A stretch of 29,042 bases of DNA, taken from the NCBI GenBank assembly GCA_946626395.1, contig CAMOUF010000301.1:1-29042 (forward strand). The letters run 5' to 3'. This stretch comes from an uncultured Clostridia bacterium. GTDB lineage: Bacteria > Bacillota > Clostridia > Christensenellales > Aristaeellaceae. Positions 16,253 through 23,788 of this stretch are shown in pieces. Under the pieces are notes generated by a model. The model worked only from the letters and a program-made list of their open reading frames with translations, did no database searches and had not been told where the DNA came from. Position 1 is the stretch's first letter; each line of letters begins with the position of its first letter. The translations under genes were made by a program, and so were the position numbers.

Positions 16253-17170
16253 TTACGCCGCGGGAATCTCTTCTTCCGCTCCGTACACGAAATCGTACAG
16301 GGTCTGGGCGGCGTCCTTGAGCCGGGGGCCGGGCCGGGAGATTTCGTTGGAATCAGCGTTGAGAATCTGATCGTTCACCACGGCCTTCAGGTTTTCCCAG
16401 CCTGCGCGGCCCTTGATTTCCTCCACGGGGGTGGGGCCTTCGCCGTAATACATGGTGATGGTCACGATGTAGTCCGGATCCCGGGCCAGCACCTGTTCTT
16501 CGGAGATGGCGCCCCAGCCGTCCACGTCGGCAAAGGCGTTGGTCAGGCCGCACATGGCCGCCAGCTCATCCATAAAGGTGCCCTTGCCCGCGGCCCACAG
16601 GCCCCATTGCAGGGGGGACACTTCAAAATAAACGGTCTTGCCGGTGGCTTCGCTCTTGCTTTGGATAGCGGCAAAGGCGTTTTCCAGATCAGCCACCATG
16701 GCTTCCGCTTCGGTATTCTTTCCCATGATCGCGCCGATCAGGCGGATGGCGGTATATACGCCTTCGATGTTCTGGGCATCGCTGACCACAACCTGAATGC
16801 CCGCCTGGGCCAGGGCCTCCACCTGCTCGGCGGTCTGGGCCATGGTGCCCATCAGCACCACCTGGGGCTGGAGGGCGATGATTTCTTCAATGTTGGTTTC
16901 ATAGCCGGACTGCACGGCGGGCTTATCCAGCACGGAGGCGGGATAATCGCAGTATTCGCCGCGGCCCACCAGGGCGTCCTCGCAGCCCAGGGCGCACAGG
17001 ATTTCGCAGTCCGCCGCCGTCAGGGCCACCACCCGGGTGGCGGGGCCGTTCAGGGTGATTTCCCGGCCCATCATATCCGTCAGGGTCACGGCATTGCTTT
17101 CCGCCGCAGCGCCGCAAAGGGAAAGCGCCAGCACAAGGGCCAGCGCCAGAGAGAGTGTTTTTCTGGTCAT
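16253..17170 (-). CDS. btuF: BtuF-like cobalamin (or related metal chelate) substrate-binding protein
   Basis: A 305-residue receptor of the helical-backbone class used for vitamin B12, heme and siderophore import. The mature part opens with VTLTDMMGREITL and RVVALTAADCEIL, then GRGEYCDYP and the long inter-lobe helix, typical of BtuF/FepB proteins. The signal peptide (1-23) ends AAA/ES; Cys19 is present in LSLCG but its -1 residue is Leu, so it is a poor lipobox. The start at 17170 has GGAGG eight bases upstream; an ATG at 17185 lies just ahead of that ribosome site. The cobalamin riboswitch in its leader makes B12 the most likely ligand. No permease or ATPase gene is linked: the gene has its own promoter and terminator. 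Confidence 0.9.
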   Translation of the reverse strand: MTRKTLSLALALVLALSLCGAAAESNAVTLTDMMGREITLNGPATRVVALTAADCEILCALGCEDALVGRGEYCDYPASVLDKPAVQSGYETNIEEIIALQPQVVLMGTMAQTAEQVEALAQAGIQVVVSDAQNIEGVYTAIRLIGAIMGKNTEAEAMVADLENAFAAIQSKSEATGKTVYFEVSPLQWGLWAAGKGTFMDELAAMCGLTNAFADVDGWGAISEEQVLARDPDYIVTITMYYGEGPTPVEEIKGRAGWENLKAVVNDQILNADSNEISRPGPRLKDAAQTLYDFVYGAEEEIPAA

Positions 17171-17257
17171 GGATCGTTCCTCCATTAAGAATATGAATCA
17201 AATGAACAAGCGAGGGCGGCTTTAGGCCGTCCCTCCCCAGAGGAACACCAATCAAAC

Positions 17258-17273
17258 CGGCTGTTTCCAGCCG
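17258..17273 (-). promoter_or_regulatory. GAAA-tetraloop hairpin in the btuF leader
   Basis: On the minus strand CGGCTG-GAAA-CAGCCG, a perfect 6-bp stem, lies between the riboswitch core and the ribosome site. No U-tract follows, so it may be part of the expression platform, such as the kissing-loop partner of the cobalamin aptamer, rather than a terminator. Confidence 0.5.
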
Positions 17274-17308
17274 ATACCATAGCGTTTCCCATCCCCAGGG
17301 GCCACTTT

Positions 17309-17533
17309 CGATGTAAACAGGTCTCCCGGCTTGGCCTCATCCTACTTGCGCACCTTCCCACAGGCTGAAACTTCTTGTTTGTCCCCCGCCCGCAGTGGCA
17401 TCCCCGCGCGTTCGTCCGCTTCACGGTTACTGGGATAGCCCGGAAATCTCATCCGCGTTCCCATGACGGCAGGGAAGAAAAGCTGGCAGCCGCCCTTTTT
17501 CCCGCCGCCGCGCATTGCTGCGCAGATACACCG
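17309..17533 (-). ncRNA. Cobalamin riboswitch
   Basis: Read on the minus strand, the leader contains the cobalamin aptamer elements in order: a closing stem CGGTGTA (17533-17527) paired with TACATCG (17315-17309) with one G-U; GGGAA then GGATGAGATTTCC; GGGCTATCCC followed by AGTAACCGTGAA; GCCACTG (17399-17393); GGGAAGG; and the B12 box AGCCGGGAGACCTG (17331-17318). A longer than usual arm occupies roughly 17460-17525. It should reduce expression of the BtuF-like protein when adenosyl- or methylcobalamin is plentiful. No terminator follows, so control is more likely at translation. Confidence 0.9.
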
Positions 17534-17553
17534 GCTATTCATTTGTCGCCTTG

Positions 17554-17583
17554 ATTATACTATGTAGCCGGGGAGAGCGTCAA
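17554..17583 (-). promoter_or_regulatory. Sigma-A promoter of the riboswitch-btuF transcript
   Basis: On the minus strand TTGACG (17583-17578) and TATAAT (17559-17554) with an 18-base spacer. The predicted start is about 14 bases ahead of the riboswitch closing stem. Confidence 0.85.
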
Positions 17584-17629
17584 GAAGAAGCGGAGTTGTT
17601 TCGTTGTTTCAAGAAAACTTCAAGTGGTT

Positions 17630-17767
17630 AGGCAATAGGCATTAGGCAATAGAACGAGTGTTCAGGGTTCAGATATTTTTGGCGTTCCAAGTCTGCATTC
17701 GTTCCTTTTGTGCGCTATATTCTCTGTACTCTGCACTCTTTCGCCTATTGCCTAATGCCTATTGCCT
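17630..17767. repeat. Heptamer inverted repeat with 23-bp perfect arms
   Basis: Left arm 17630-17652 (aggcaat, aggcatt, aggcaat, ag) is the exact reverse complement of right arm 17745-17767. The 92-base loop carries two further heptamer runs: gttcagg, gttcaga (17660-17673) and ctctgta, ctctgca, ctct (17722-17739). These can partly pair with each other and so extend the stem. It sits between two divergent promoters. Confidence 0.9.
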
Positions 17768-17810
17768 GGCGACTGAATGCGCTCAGAAAAGTCTCTCACC
17801 GCTCTCCTCA

Positions 17811-17839
17811 TTGAATAAAATGAAAAACCATGCTATAAT
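17811..17839 (+). promoter_or_regulatory. Sigma-A promoter of the COG2509 gene
   Basis: TTGAAT (17811-17816), 17-base spacer, perfect TATAAT (17834-17839), 33 bases ahead of the start codon. Confidence 0.85.
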
Positions 17840-17872
17840 TGCCCCATTGAACGAAGGAAGCGAGGCGGGCCC

Positions 17873-19462
17873 ATGCTGCGGATCAGCAATATCAAGCTGC
17901 CCCTGGGCGCGGGGGACGAAACGGCGCTTGCCCAGGCGCTGAAAAAGCTCAGGGCGGACAAAAGCGCGGTCACCTCCTGGCGCGTGAGCAAAAAAAGCGT
18001 GGACGCCCGGGATAAGGGGGACGTACACTTTGTTGTGTCCGTGGACGTGGCCCTCAAAAATGAGGACGGCCTCTTGAAATCCTTAAAGCCCGGCACGGCC
18101 CAGAAGGTGGACGCGCCTACGGGACTCCACATTTCCCCCGCCCCCTGTTCAGGCCCCCGGCCGGTGGTGGTGGGTTTTGGCCCCGGGGGGCTGTTCGCGG
18201 CCCTGGCGCTGGCCCGGGCAGGCCGAAAGCCCATCGTGCTGGAGCGCGGGGAACGGGTGGACAGACGCAAGCAGACCACGGACCGCTTTGCCTTATTGGG
18301 CGACCTGGACCCGGAAAGCAATATTCAATTCGGCGAAGGCGGGGCCGGGGCCTTTTCCGACGGCAAGCTGACCACCGGCATCAAGGACAGGCGCTGCGGC
18401 GCAGTGCTCAAGGAATTATACGATCATGGGGCCCCGGCGGAAATCCTGTACCAGGCCCGGCCCCATATCGGCACGGACCGGCTGCCAAAGGTTGTGGCGG
18501 CCATCCGGGAGGAAATCCTCTCCTTGGGCGGGGAGGTGCGCTTTTCCACGCGGCTGACGGGTCTTCGTATCCGGGCGGGGCAGGTGGAGGCGGTGGAATA
18601 CACGGACGAAAAAGGCGTGGGCGAAATCGCCGCCGACGCGGTGATCGTCGCCATCGGCCACAGCGCCGCCGACACCCAGCAAATGCTGTTTCAGGCAGGG
18701 GCCAACATGGTCCAGAAGCCCTTCTCGGTCGGGGCGCGGATCGAGCATCCCCAGGCCCTGATCAATCAAAGCCAATACGGGCGCTTTGCCGCCCATCCCG
18801 CCCTGGGCGCGGCGGAGTATCATTTATCCCCCCGCCTGCCCGACGGGCGGGGGGCCTACACCTTCTGCATGTGCCCCGGCGGCATCGTGGCTCCGGCAGC
18901 CAGCCGGGTGGGCGGGGTGTGCGTCAACGGCATGAGCCCCTTTGCCCGGGACGGGCAGAACGCCAACGCGGCCCTGCTGGTGGACGTACGGCCCGAGGAC
19001 TTTGGGGACGATCATCCCCTGGCGGGCTACGCCCTGCAGCGGGTCTGGGAGGAGCGGGCCTTCCGGGCGGGGGGCGGAGGATATTTCGCCCCGGTGCAGT
19101 TGTGCGGCGATGTATTGGCCAACCGGGAAACAAAGGAATTGGGCGCTGTGCAGCCCACCTACCGGCCCGGCGTGACCCCGGCGGATTTAAGAGCGGTGCT
19201 GCCCGCCTTCGCATACCAGGGCATTCAGGCCGCCATTCGGGCCTTTGACCGGCAGCTCAAAGGCTTCGCCCTGCCCGACGCGGTGCTCACGGCAGTGGAA
19301 AGCCGCTCCTCCTGCCCGGTACGGATGCTGCGGGACAGCCGCTATGAAAGCAATATTGCCGGGCTCTACCCCTGCGGCGAGGGCGCAGGCTACGCCGGGG
19401 GCATCATGAGCGCCGCCGTGGACGGCGTCCGGGTGGCGGAAGCTGTTCTGGGAGAGAGATAG
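17873..19462 (+). CDS. NAD(P)/FAD-dependent dehydrogenase, COG2509 family
   Basis: A 529-residue flavoprotein of the COG2509 family, common in Clostridia and without an established substrate. The first 90 residues form a small conserved leader domain (LRISNIKLPLG, then KKSVDARDK). The FAD dinucleotide-binding motif GFGPGG is at 101-106, followed by VLERG as the second strand. FGEGGAGAFSDGKL (about 154-167) and the C-terminal GLYPCGEGAGYAGGI (about 496-510), which completes the FAD site, are both typical of the family. GAGG lies seven bases before the ATG. It is followed by 166 bases with RNA structure and then dtd on the same strand. Confidence 0.88.
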   Translation: MLRISNIKLPLGAGDETALAQALKKLRADKSAVTSWRVSKKSVDARDKGDVHFVVSVDVALKNEDGLLKSLKPGTAQKVDAPTGLHISPAPCSGPRPVVVGFGPGGLFAALALARAGRKPIVLERGERVDRRKQTTDRFALLGDLDPESNIQFGEGGAGAFSDGKLTTGIKDRRCGAVLKELYDHGAPAEILYQARPHIGTDRLPKVVAAIREEILSLGGEVRFSTRLTGLRIRAGQVEAVEYTDEKGVGEIAADAVIVAIGHSAADTQQMLFQAGANMVQKPFSVGARIEHPQALINQSQYGRFAAHPALGAAEYHLSPRLPDGRGAYTFCMCPGGIVAPAASRVGGVCVNGMSPFARDGQNANAALLVDVRPEDFGDDHPLAGYALQRVWEERAFRAGGGGYFAPVQLCGDVLANRETKELGAVQPTYRPGVTPADLRAVLPAFAYQGIQAAIRAFDRQLKGFALPDAVLTAVESRSSCPVRMLRDSRYESNIAGLYPCGEGAGYAGGIMSAAVDGVRVAEAVLGER

Positions 19463-19628
19463 TTTCCCCAGCCCCCTTCCGAGAAAGCTGAATGGGTAGA
19501 AATTCCATTTCTTAAATGTTTTAGGGTCCCCTCGGAAAGGGTGGATCAGGATGGAAGGATCAGCTTTTCAAGATCACGGGGAAAACGGTATCCCCATAAA
19601 TAAGCGATAACAAAGGAGCAGGATCGCC
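19463..19628 (+). other. Structured leader candidate upstream of dtd
   Basis: This gap folds in more than one way. CCCTTCCGAG (19474-19483) pairs with CTCGGAAAGGG (19531-19541) with one bulge. GAAAGCTGA (19483-19491) can instead pair with TCAGCTTTTC (19560-19569), which crosses the first stem. GTTTCCCC (19462-19469) can pair with GGGGAAAAC (19578-19586), and GGGG at 19578 can alternatively pair with CCCC at 19591. No T-run or known riboswitch motif is seen. It may be an attenuator or simply the 3' end of the upstream transcript. Confidence 0.35.
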
Positions 19629-20078
19629 ATGCGCTGTGTGGTTCAGAGAGTATCGGAAGCCTATGTAACCGTAGAGGGCCGGGAAACGGGCCGGGTGGGC
19701 AAGGGCCTGCTGGCACTGATCGGCGTGGAAGCGGGCGACACGGAGAAGGACGCAAAGTACATGGCGGGAAAAATCGTGAAGCTGCGCATCTTTGAGGACG
19801 AAAACGACAAGATGAATTTAAGCGTTCAGGACGTGGGGGGCGGGGTCCTGGCAGTGAGCCAGTTTACCCTGCTTGGGGACGCCCGGGGCCAGAACCGGCC
19901 CGGCTTTACCCAGGCGGAGGCCCCGGAGCAGGCCAACAAACTCTATGAATATTGCTGCGAGGAAATGCGAAAAGCCGGGGTGATAGTGGAAAACGGCGTG
20001 TTCCGCACCCATATGATGGTACATCTGATCAACGACGGCCCTGTCACCATCCTGCTGGACAGCAGGAAAACCTTTTAA
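19629..20078 (+). CDS. dtd: D-aminoacyl-tRNA deacylase
   Basis: A 149-residue homodimeric proofreading enzyme that removes D-amino acids (and glycine from tRNA-Ala) from mischarged tRNA. It has the SQFTL motif (77-81) and NDGPVT (135-140) with the Gly137-cisPro138 pair that excludes L-amino acids. The segment usually FGA before the last motif is FRT (125-127). AAAGGAG precedes the start. It opens a tight dtd, MBL hydrolase, hemZ cluster; dtd beside rsh and recJ genes is a known Firmicutes arrangement. Confidence 0.96.
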   Translation: MRCVVQRVSEAYVTVEGRETGRVGKGLLALIGVEAGDTEKDAKYMAGKIVKLRIFEDENDKMNLSVQDVGGGVLAVSQFTLLGDARGQNRPGFTQAEAPEQANKLYEYCCEEMRKAGVIVENGVFRTHMMVHLINDGPVTILLDSRKTF

Positions 20079-20100
20079 CACAAGCGCAAAGGAGCTCTCC

Positions 20101-20694
20101 ATGAAAATCGACACCCTGGTTTTAGGCCCGGTGCAGACCAACTGCTATATCGTATATAACGAAGGGGCGGAGGAAGCTCTGCTCATCGACCCCGCCGCCG
20201 AAGGGAAAAAGATCCTCAAAGCCCTGGACGGAAAGAAAGTAGCGGCGGTGCTTTTGACCCACGGCCATTTTGACCACACAGGGGCTTTATCCGCCTTTGC
20301 CGACGCACCCATTTATCTGCATCCCTCCGACGACGTGATGCTGCTGGACCCGGTATGGAGCGCAGGCACCATGATCGGGGACGACGCCCCCCGGCCCGCC
20401 GCCACGAATTACGTTCGGGAAGGAGATTCTCTGCATTTGGCAGGGCTGGACATTCAGGTGCTGCACCTGCCGGGCCACACCCTGGGCAGCGTGGGCTATA
20501 TCATCGGCGACGCCCTCTTTACCGGCGACACCCTGTTTCAGAACGGCTTTGGCCGCACCGACCTGCCCGGGGGCGACCAGATGGAGGAAATCCACTCCAT
20601 TCGCCGCCTGTTCAAGCTGGAGAAAAATTACATCGTGTGCCCCGGCCATGGCCCCGCCACCACCCTGCAGGCGGAACGGGAGCGCTATCGGTAA
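20101..20694 (+). CDS. MBL-fold metal-dependent hydrolase (YqgX/glyoxalase II-like)
   Basis: A 197-residue metallo-beta-lactamase-fold hydrolase. The metal ligands are His54, His56, Asp58 and His59 in THGHFDH, His126 in LPGHTLGS, Asp143 in FTGDTLF and His183 in PGHGP. Such short members resemble glyoxalase II but lack the C-terminal substrate-binding domain, and their substrate is mostly unknown. It starts 22 bases after dtd with AAAGGAG eight bases upstream, so the two are cotranscribed. Confidence 0.93.
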   Translation: MKIDTLVLGPVQTNCYIVYNEGAEEALLIDPAAEGKKILKALDGKKVAAVLLTHGHFDHTGALSAFADAPIYLHPSDDVMLLDPVWSAGTMIGDDAPRPAATNYVREGDSLHLAGLDIQVLHLPGHTLGSVGYIIGDALFTGDTLFQNGFGRTDLPGGDQMEEIHSIRRLFKLEKNYIVCPGHGPATTLQAERERYR

Positions 20695-20752
20695 GCGGTT
20701 CGGGGCGCCGGGCTCCCTTTTTCAAACGATTCTTACAAGGCGGGATAAGCAT

Positions 20753-22207
20753 ATGCAGATCATTTCCTTATTCACTCCCACCCCCCAATTCGCCAATGAC
20801 CTGGCGGACGTAGCGCGCATTTTCTGGGGCGGGGCCCAGTTCAGAATCAACGAGCCGGGCGGGGACACCTCGATCACCCACACGGAAACAGAAGAAAACG
20901 GCACGCGCCGCTGCCGCGTGGAAATGACCGGGGCCGCCTCAGGCGCGTCAGAGCGGCAAGCGACTATCAGCCCCGACCCTCTTTTGGAAAAGCGCTATCA
21001 CAAGCGGCTGATCAAGCAAACCCTGTACGACGTGATGAAGCAGACCACGGGGATGAACCCGCCCTGGGGGTCCCTCACCGGTATCCGGCCCACCCGGCTT
21101 CTATACGAAGGCATGGGCCGGGGGCTGACATTGGAAGAAGCGGTGGAGGAAGCCCGGCTCACCTTCGATATCCAGCCGGAAAAGGCCCAGCTGCTCCAGG
21201 ATATCGTGGCCGTGCAGCGGGATCTGACCCTGCCCGCCCCTGACGAAATCGACCTGTACGTGGGCATTCCCTTCTGCGTCAGCCGGTGCGCCTACTGCTC
21301 CTTTTTAAGCGGTGAGGTGGGCAAGGGCAAGCAATTGCCTCCCTACGTGGACGCCCTGACCCGGGAAATCGAGGGCACGCTGCAATTGATCCAGGAAAAG
21401 GGGCTGCGGCCCCGGGCCTTTTATATGGGCGGGGGCACGCCCACCAGCCTGTCCGCCTCCATGCTGGACCGGGTGCTTGCCGCCTGCCGCCCCTTGATCG
21501 ACCGGGCCCAGGAGGTGACCGTGGAGGCGGGCCGCCCGGACACCATTGACGAAGAAAAGCTCAGCGTGATCCGCGCCCACGGGGCCACCCGCATTTCCAT
21601 CAATCCTCAGACCATGCACGACGAAACCCTTTCCCGCATCGGCCGCCGCCACACGACTGCCCAGACCGAGGCCGCCTATGCCCTGGCCCGGCAAAAGGGC
21701 TTCCATCACATCAATATGGATTTGATCGCCGGGCTGCCGGGAGAAAACCTGGAAATGTTTTTGCAGACCCTGGCATGGAGCCGAGGCCTTTCCCCCGAAA
21801 GCCTGACGGTGCACACCCTGTCCATCAAGCGCAGCAGCCTTCTGCACCTGTGGGAAGCCTCGCTGCCCGACGGAGCCATGGTGGCCCAAATGGTGGACGC
21901 GGGACGGCGGGAAGCCGCCCAGCGGGGCATGACCCCCTATTATCTCTACCGGCAGAAGCACCAGGCGGGCAACCTGGAAAACGTGGGCTACGCCCTGCCG
22001 GGCCACGCATGCATTTATAATGTAGATATGATGGAGGAAACGGGCCATGTGATGGCCGTGGGCGCGGGAGCCATCAGCAAGCGGGTGGACCCCGCAAAAG
22101 GCCGCATCGAGCGGGCTCCCAACGTGAGCGAGATTTCCCAATATATGGAGCGGGTGGACGAAATGCTGGACCGGAAGCGCCGCCTGTGGGATGAGGCATG
22201 GACGTAA
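20753..22207 (+). CDS. hemZ: Oxygen-independent coproporphyrinogen dehydrogenase HemZ (radical SAM)
   Basis: A 484-residue radical SAM enzyme of the HemN/HemZ family. Members convert coproporphyrinogen III to protoporphyrinogen IX in heme synthesis, though some clostridial homologues may have other roles. The cluster-binding motif is C175-x3-C179-x2-C182 in GIPFCVSRCAYC. YMGGGTPTSL and INPQTMHDETL follow. An N-terminal domain of about 160 residues with SLTGIRPTRL (107-116) is characteristic of HemZ. The start at 20753 is chosen for its match to the family N-terminus and AAGGCGGGA upstream; the frame is open to 20549 but would overlap the preceding gene. Confidence 0.93.
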   Translation: MQIISLFTPTPQFANDLADVARIFWGGAQFRINEPGGDTSITHTETEENGTRRCRVEMTGAASGASERQATISPDPLLEKRYHKRLIKQTLYDVMKQTTGMNPPWGSLTGIRPTRLLYEGMGRGLTLEEAVEEARLTFDIQPEKAQLLQDIVAVQRDLTLPAPDEIDLYVGIPFCVSRCAYCSFLSGEVGKGKQLPPYVDALTREIEGTLQLIQEKGLRPRAFYMGGGTPTSLSASMLDRVLAACRPLIDRAQEVTVEAGRPDTIDEEKLSVIRAHGATRISINPQTMHDETLSRIGRRHTTAQTEAAYALARQKGFHHINMDLIAGLPGENLEMFLQTLAWSRGLSPESLTVHTLSIKRSSLLHLWEASLPDGAMVAQMVDAGRREAAQRGMTPYYLYRQKHQAGNLENVGYALPGHACIYNVDMMEETGHVMAVGAGAISKRVDPAKGRIERAPNVSEISQYMERVDEMLDRKRRLWDEAWT

Positions 22208-22254
22208 GCGCTCCCCGCCGCCCACAAAACTTTCTTTTCTCCCGGCGATTTGGC

Positions 22255-22283
22255 TTGACGGGAAAGGCAGATGTGAGTATAAT
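22255..22283 (+). promoter_or_regulatory. Sigma-A promoter of the SecD-like gene, with leader hairpin
   Basis: TTGACG (22255-22260), 17-base spacer, TATAAT (22278-22283). The 70-base leader carries a small hairpin, AACGC-GTAA-GCGTT (22308-22321), ahead of the GAGAGGAAGAG ribosome site. Confidence 0.87.
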
Positions 22284-22358
22284 ATGTTAGTCTACCTTTT
22301 GAATGGAAACGCGTAAGCGTTCAAATCAGGAACTTACAACGAGAGGAAGAGATTCATT

Positions 22359-23654
22359 ATGGCTACCAAATCTACCCGTAAACCGATCACTTCCAGCGCC
22401 AAGGGCATGATTTGCCTGGTGGTGCTGCTTGCGCTGACTGTATTCGCCGCTTGCCTGTCTGTAAACGGGATGGCTCTGGATTCGGAAGGCGTGACCGTCC
22501 TGCTGCCCTGGGTGCCCGTGAGCAGCCAGAATTGGCCCGCCTCCCTGCCCCTGAGCAAAGCTCTGGGCGGCGGCACCTATACCGATTATACCTTCACCCT
22601 GGATGAAGGCGCCACAGCCCAGGACGTGATCAAAACCGTCAAAGAGCGGCTGAACCGTCTGAGCGAAAGCGACGCCACCGTGGCCCTGAACGGCGATATG
22701 CTGCGCGTGGAAACCCGGAACATGGATGCCACCCTGAAAAACAGCAAGCTGAGCGTGGTCACCGCGAAGGGTCATTTTGAATTTGCCGATTCCACCGGCA
22801 ATGTGATCCTGACCGAAAGCGATATCAAGACCGCCCGGGTCAGCGCTTCCCGCCTGAGCAGCACCTCCTCCACCTACACCGTGACCATCGAATTTGATGT
22901 GAACAACGAAGGTGTGAAGAAGCTCCAGGAAGCCAACCCCACTTACCTGACCGTGAACTGCGACGGCGCCAGCGTCAGCAGCTTTGCCTCCGTGGACGGC
23001 AATAAGATCACCGCCAGCATGGGCACCAATGATTCCGCTTACACTGCCGCCACTAACTATGCTTTCCTGATGAACTACGGCGCCGTGAAGGCCGGCCTGA
23101 ACCAGAATGGCACCGGCACCGTGGCGGCTTCCTCTGCCACTGTGCTCAAGGTGGTGCTGATCCTGTGCGCCGCTCTGCTGGTTTGCGCCCTGGTTTATCT
23201 GGTGGTCCTTGGCAAGCTCACCGGCGTGTCCGCCTTCCTGGCTGTGCTGTGCACCGTGATCCTGGGCATGTTCTTCGTGGCCGCCGTGGTCATTCCCTCC
23301 GCTGTCATGCTGAACACCGCTTCCCTGGTGGCGATCCTGCTGGGCATCCTGCTGGCGATCTACACCGCCGTGACCCGTACCGACGCCATCAGCAAGCAGA
23401 TTGCGGAAGGCGCTGCTCCCAAGTCCGCCACCAAGGTAGGCATGAAGATCGCCGCCAAGAACGTGTGGATCGCTCATGGGGCCGCCCTGTGCCTGTCCGT
23501 GATCATGATGATTTTCCCCTTCTGCCGCAATGTGGGCTATGCTCTCAGCGCCATGGTAGTGGCCAGCGCCATCGCGACCCTGGCGATGCGTGCCTTCCAG
23601 CTGTGCTTCACCGCCATCTCCAACAAGCCCGCCTTGTTTGGCAAAACCAAGTAA
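22359..23654 (+). CDS. Divergent SecD-like membrane protein without a SecF partner
   Basis: A 431-residue membrane protein with SecD architecture: TM1 (about 16-36), a large extracytoplasmic domain (37-261), then five helices (about 262-284, 289-311, 318-338, 367-387, 391-417). SecD-like stretches include ALGGGTYTDYTFTL, VIKTVKERLNRL, TGNVILTESDIKTARVS and YTVTIEFDVNNEGVKKLQ. SecD uses the proton gradient to aid late steps of protein export. The conserved TM4 aspartate of SecD (in AVDAN) aligns with Tyr335 in LAIYTAV, and the later DAN-type motif is absent. No secF follows; secD-secF normally precede recJ in Clostridia and recJ is the next gene. It has its own strong promoter and terminator, and its codons are less extreme than its neighbours', as in well expressed genes. 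Function may have changed. Confidence 0.75.
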   Translation: MATKSTRKPITSSAKGMICLVVLLALTVFAACLSVNGMALDSEGVTVLLPWVPVSSQNWPASLPLSKALGGGTYTDYTFTLDEGATAQDVIKTVKERLNRLSESDATVALNGDMLRVETRNMDATLKNSKLSVVTAKGHFEFADSTGNVILTESDIKTARVSASRLSSTSSTYTVTIEFDVNNEGVKKLQEANPTYLTVNCDGASVSSFASVDGNKITASMGTNDSAYTAATNYAFLMNYGAVKAGLNQNGTGTVAASSATVLKVVLILCAALLVCALVYLVVLGKLTGVSAFLAVLCTVILGMFFVAAVVIPSAVMLNTASLVAILLGILLAIYTAVTRTDAISKQIAEGAAPKSATKVGMKIAAKNVWIAHGAALCLSVIMMIFPFCRNVGYALSAMVVASAIATLAMRAFQLCFTAISNKPALFGKTK

Positions 23655-23666
23655 TTCCATCTTTTC

Positions 23667-23700
23667 GGGTGCCGACGCATAATCGGCACCCCCTTTTTAT
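23667..23700 (+). terminator. Strong rho-independent terminator after the SecD-like gene
   Basis: GGGTGCCGA and TCGGCACCC form a perfect 9-bp stem with a 7-base loop, followed by CCTTTTTATCTTTTTTT, 12 bases after the stop. Confidence 0.95.
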
Positions 23701-23788
23701 CTTTTTTTACACCGCTATGGAAGCCGGAAGCAGAGCGCAGGCCCCAAAAGCCACCTGCCCTGTTTTCCGAACCCCGCAAGCCCCTCCC

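Larger units (their letters stand above)
17171..17872. other. Divergent intergenic region: riboswitch, promoters and inverted heptamer repeat
   Basis: A 702-base gap. From the minus-strand gene outward it holds a GAAA-loop hairpin, the cobalamin riboswitch, its promoter, a heptamer inverted repeat, and the plus-strand promoter of the COG2509 gene. All are listed separately. Confidence 0.8.

Noticed and set aside
19531..19560. T-box antiterminator (AGGGTGG-like sequence before dtd)
   Set aside because: Only AGGGTGG matches; the rest of the T-box sequence, a terminator and an aminoacyl-tRNA synthetase or amino acid gene are missing.
20549..20752. N-terminal extension of hemZ
   Set aside because: It overlaps the MBL hydrolase in another frame, and the family N-terminus begins at the ATG at 20753 behind its own ribosome site.
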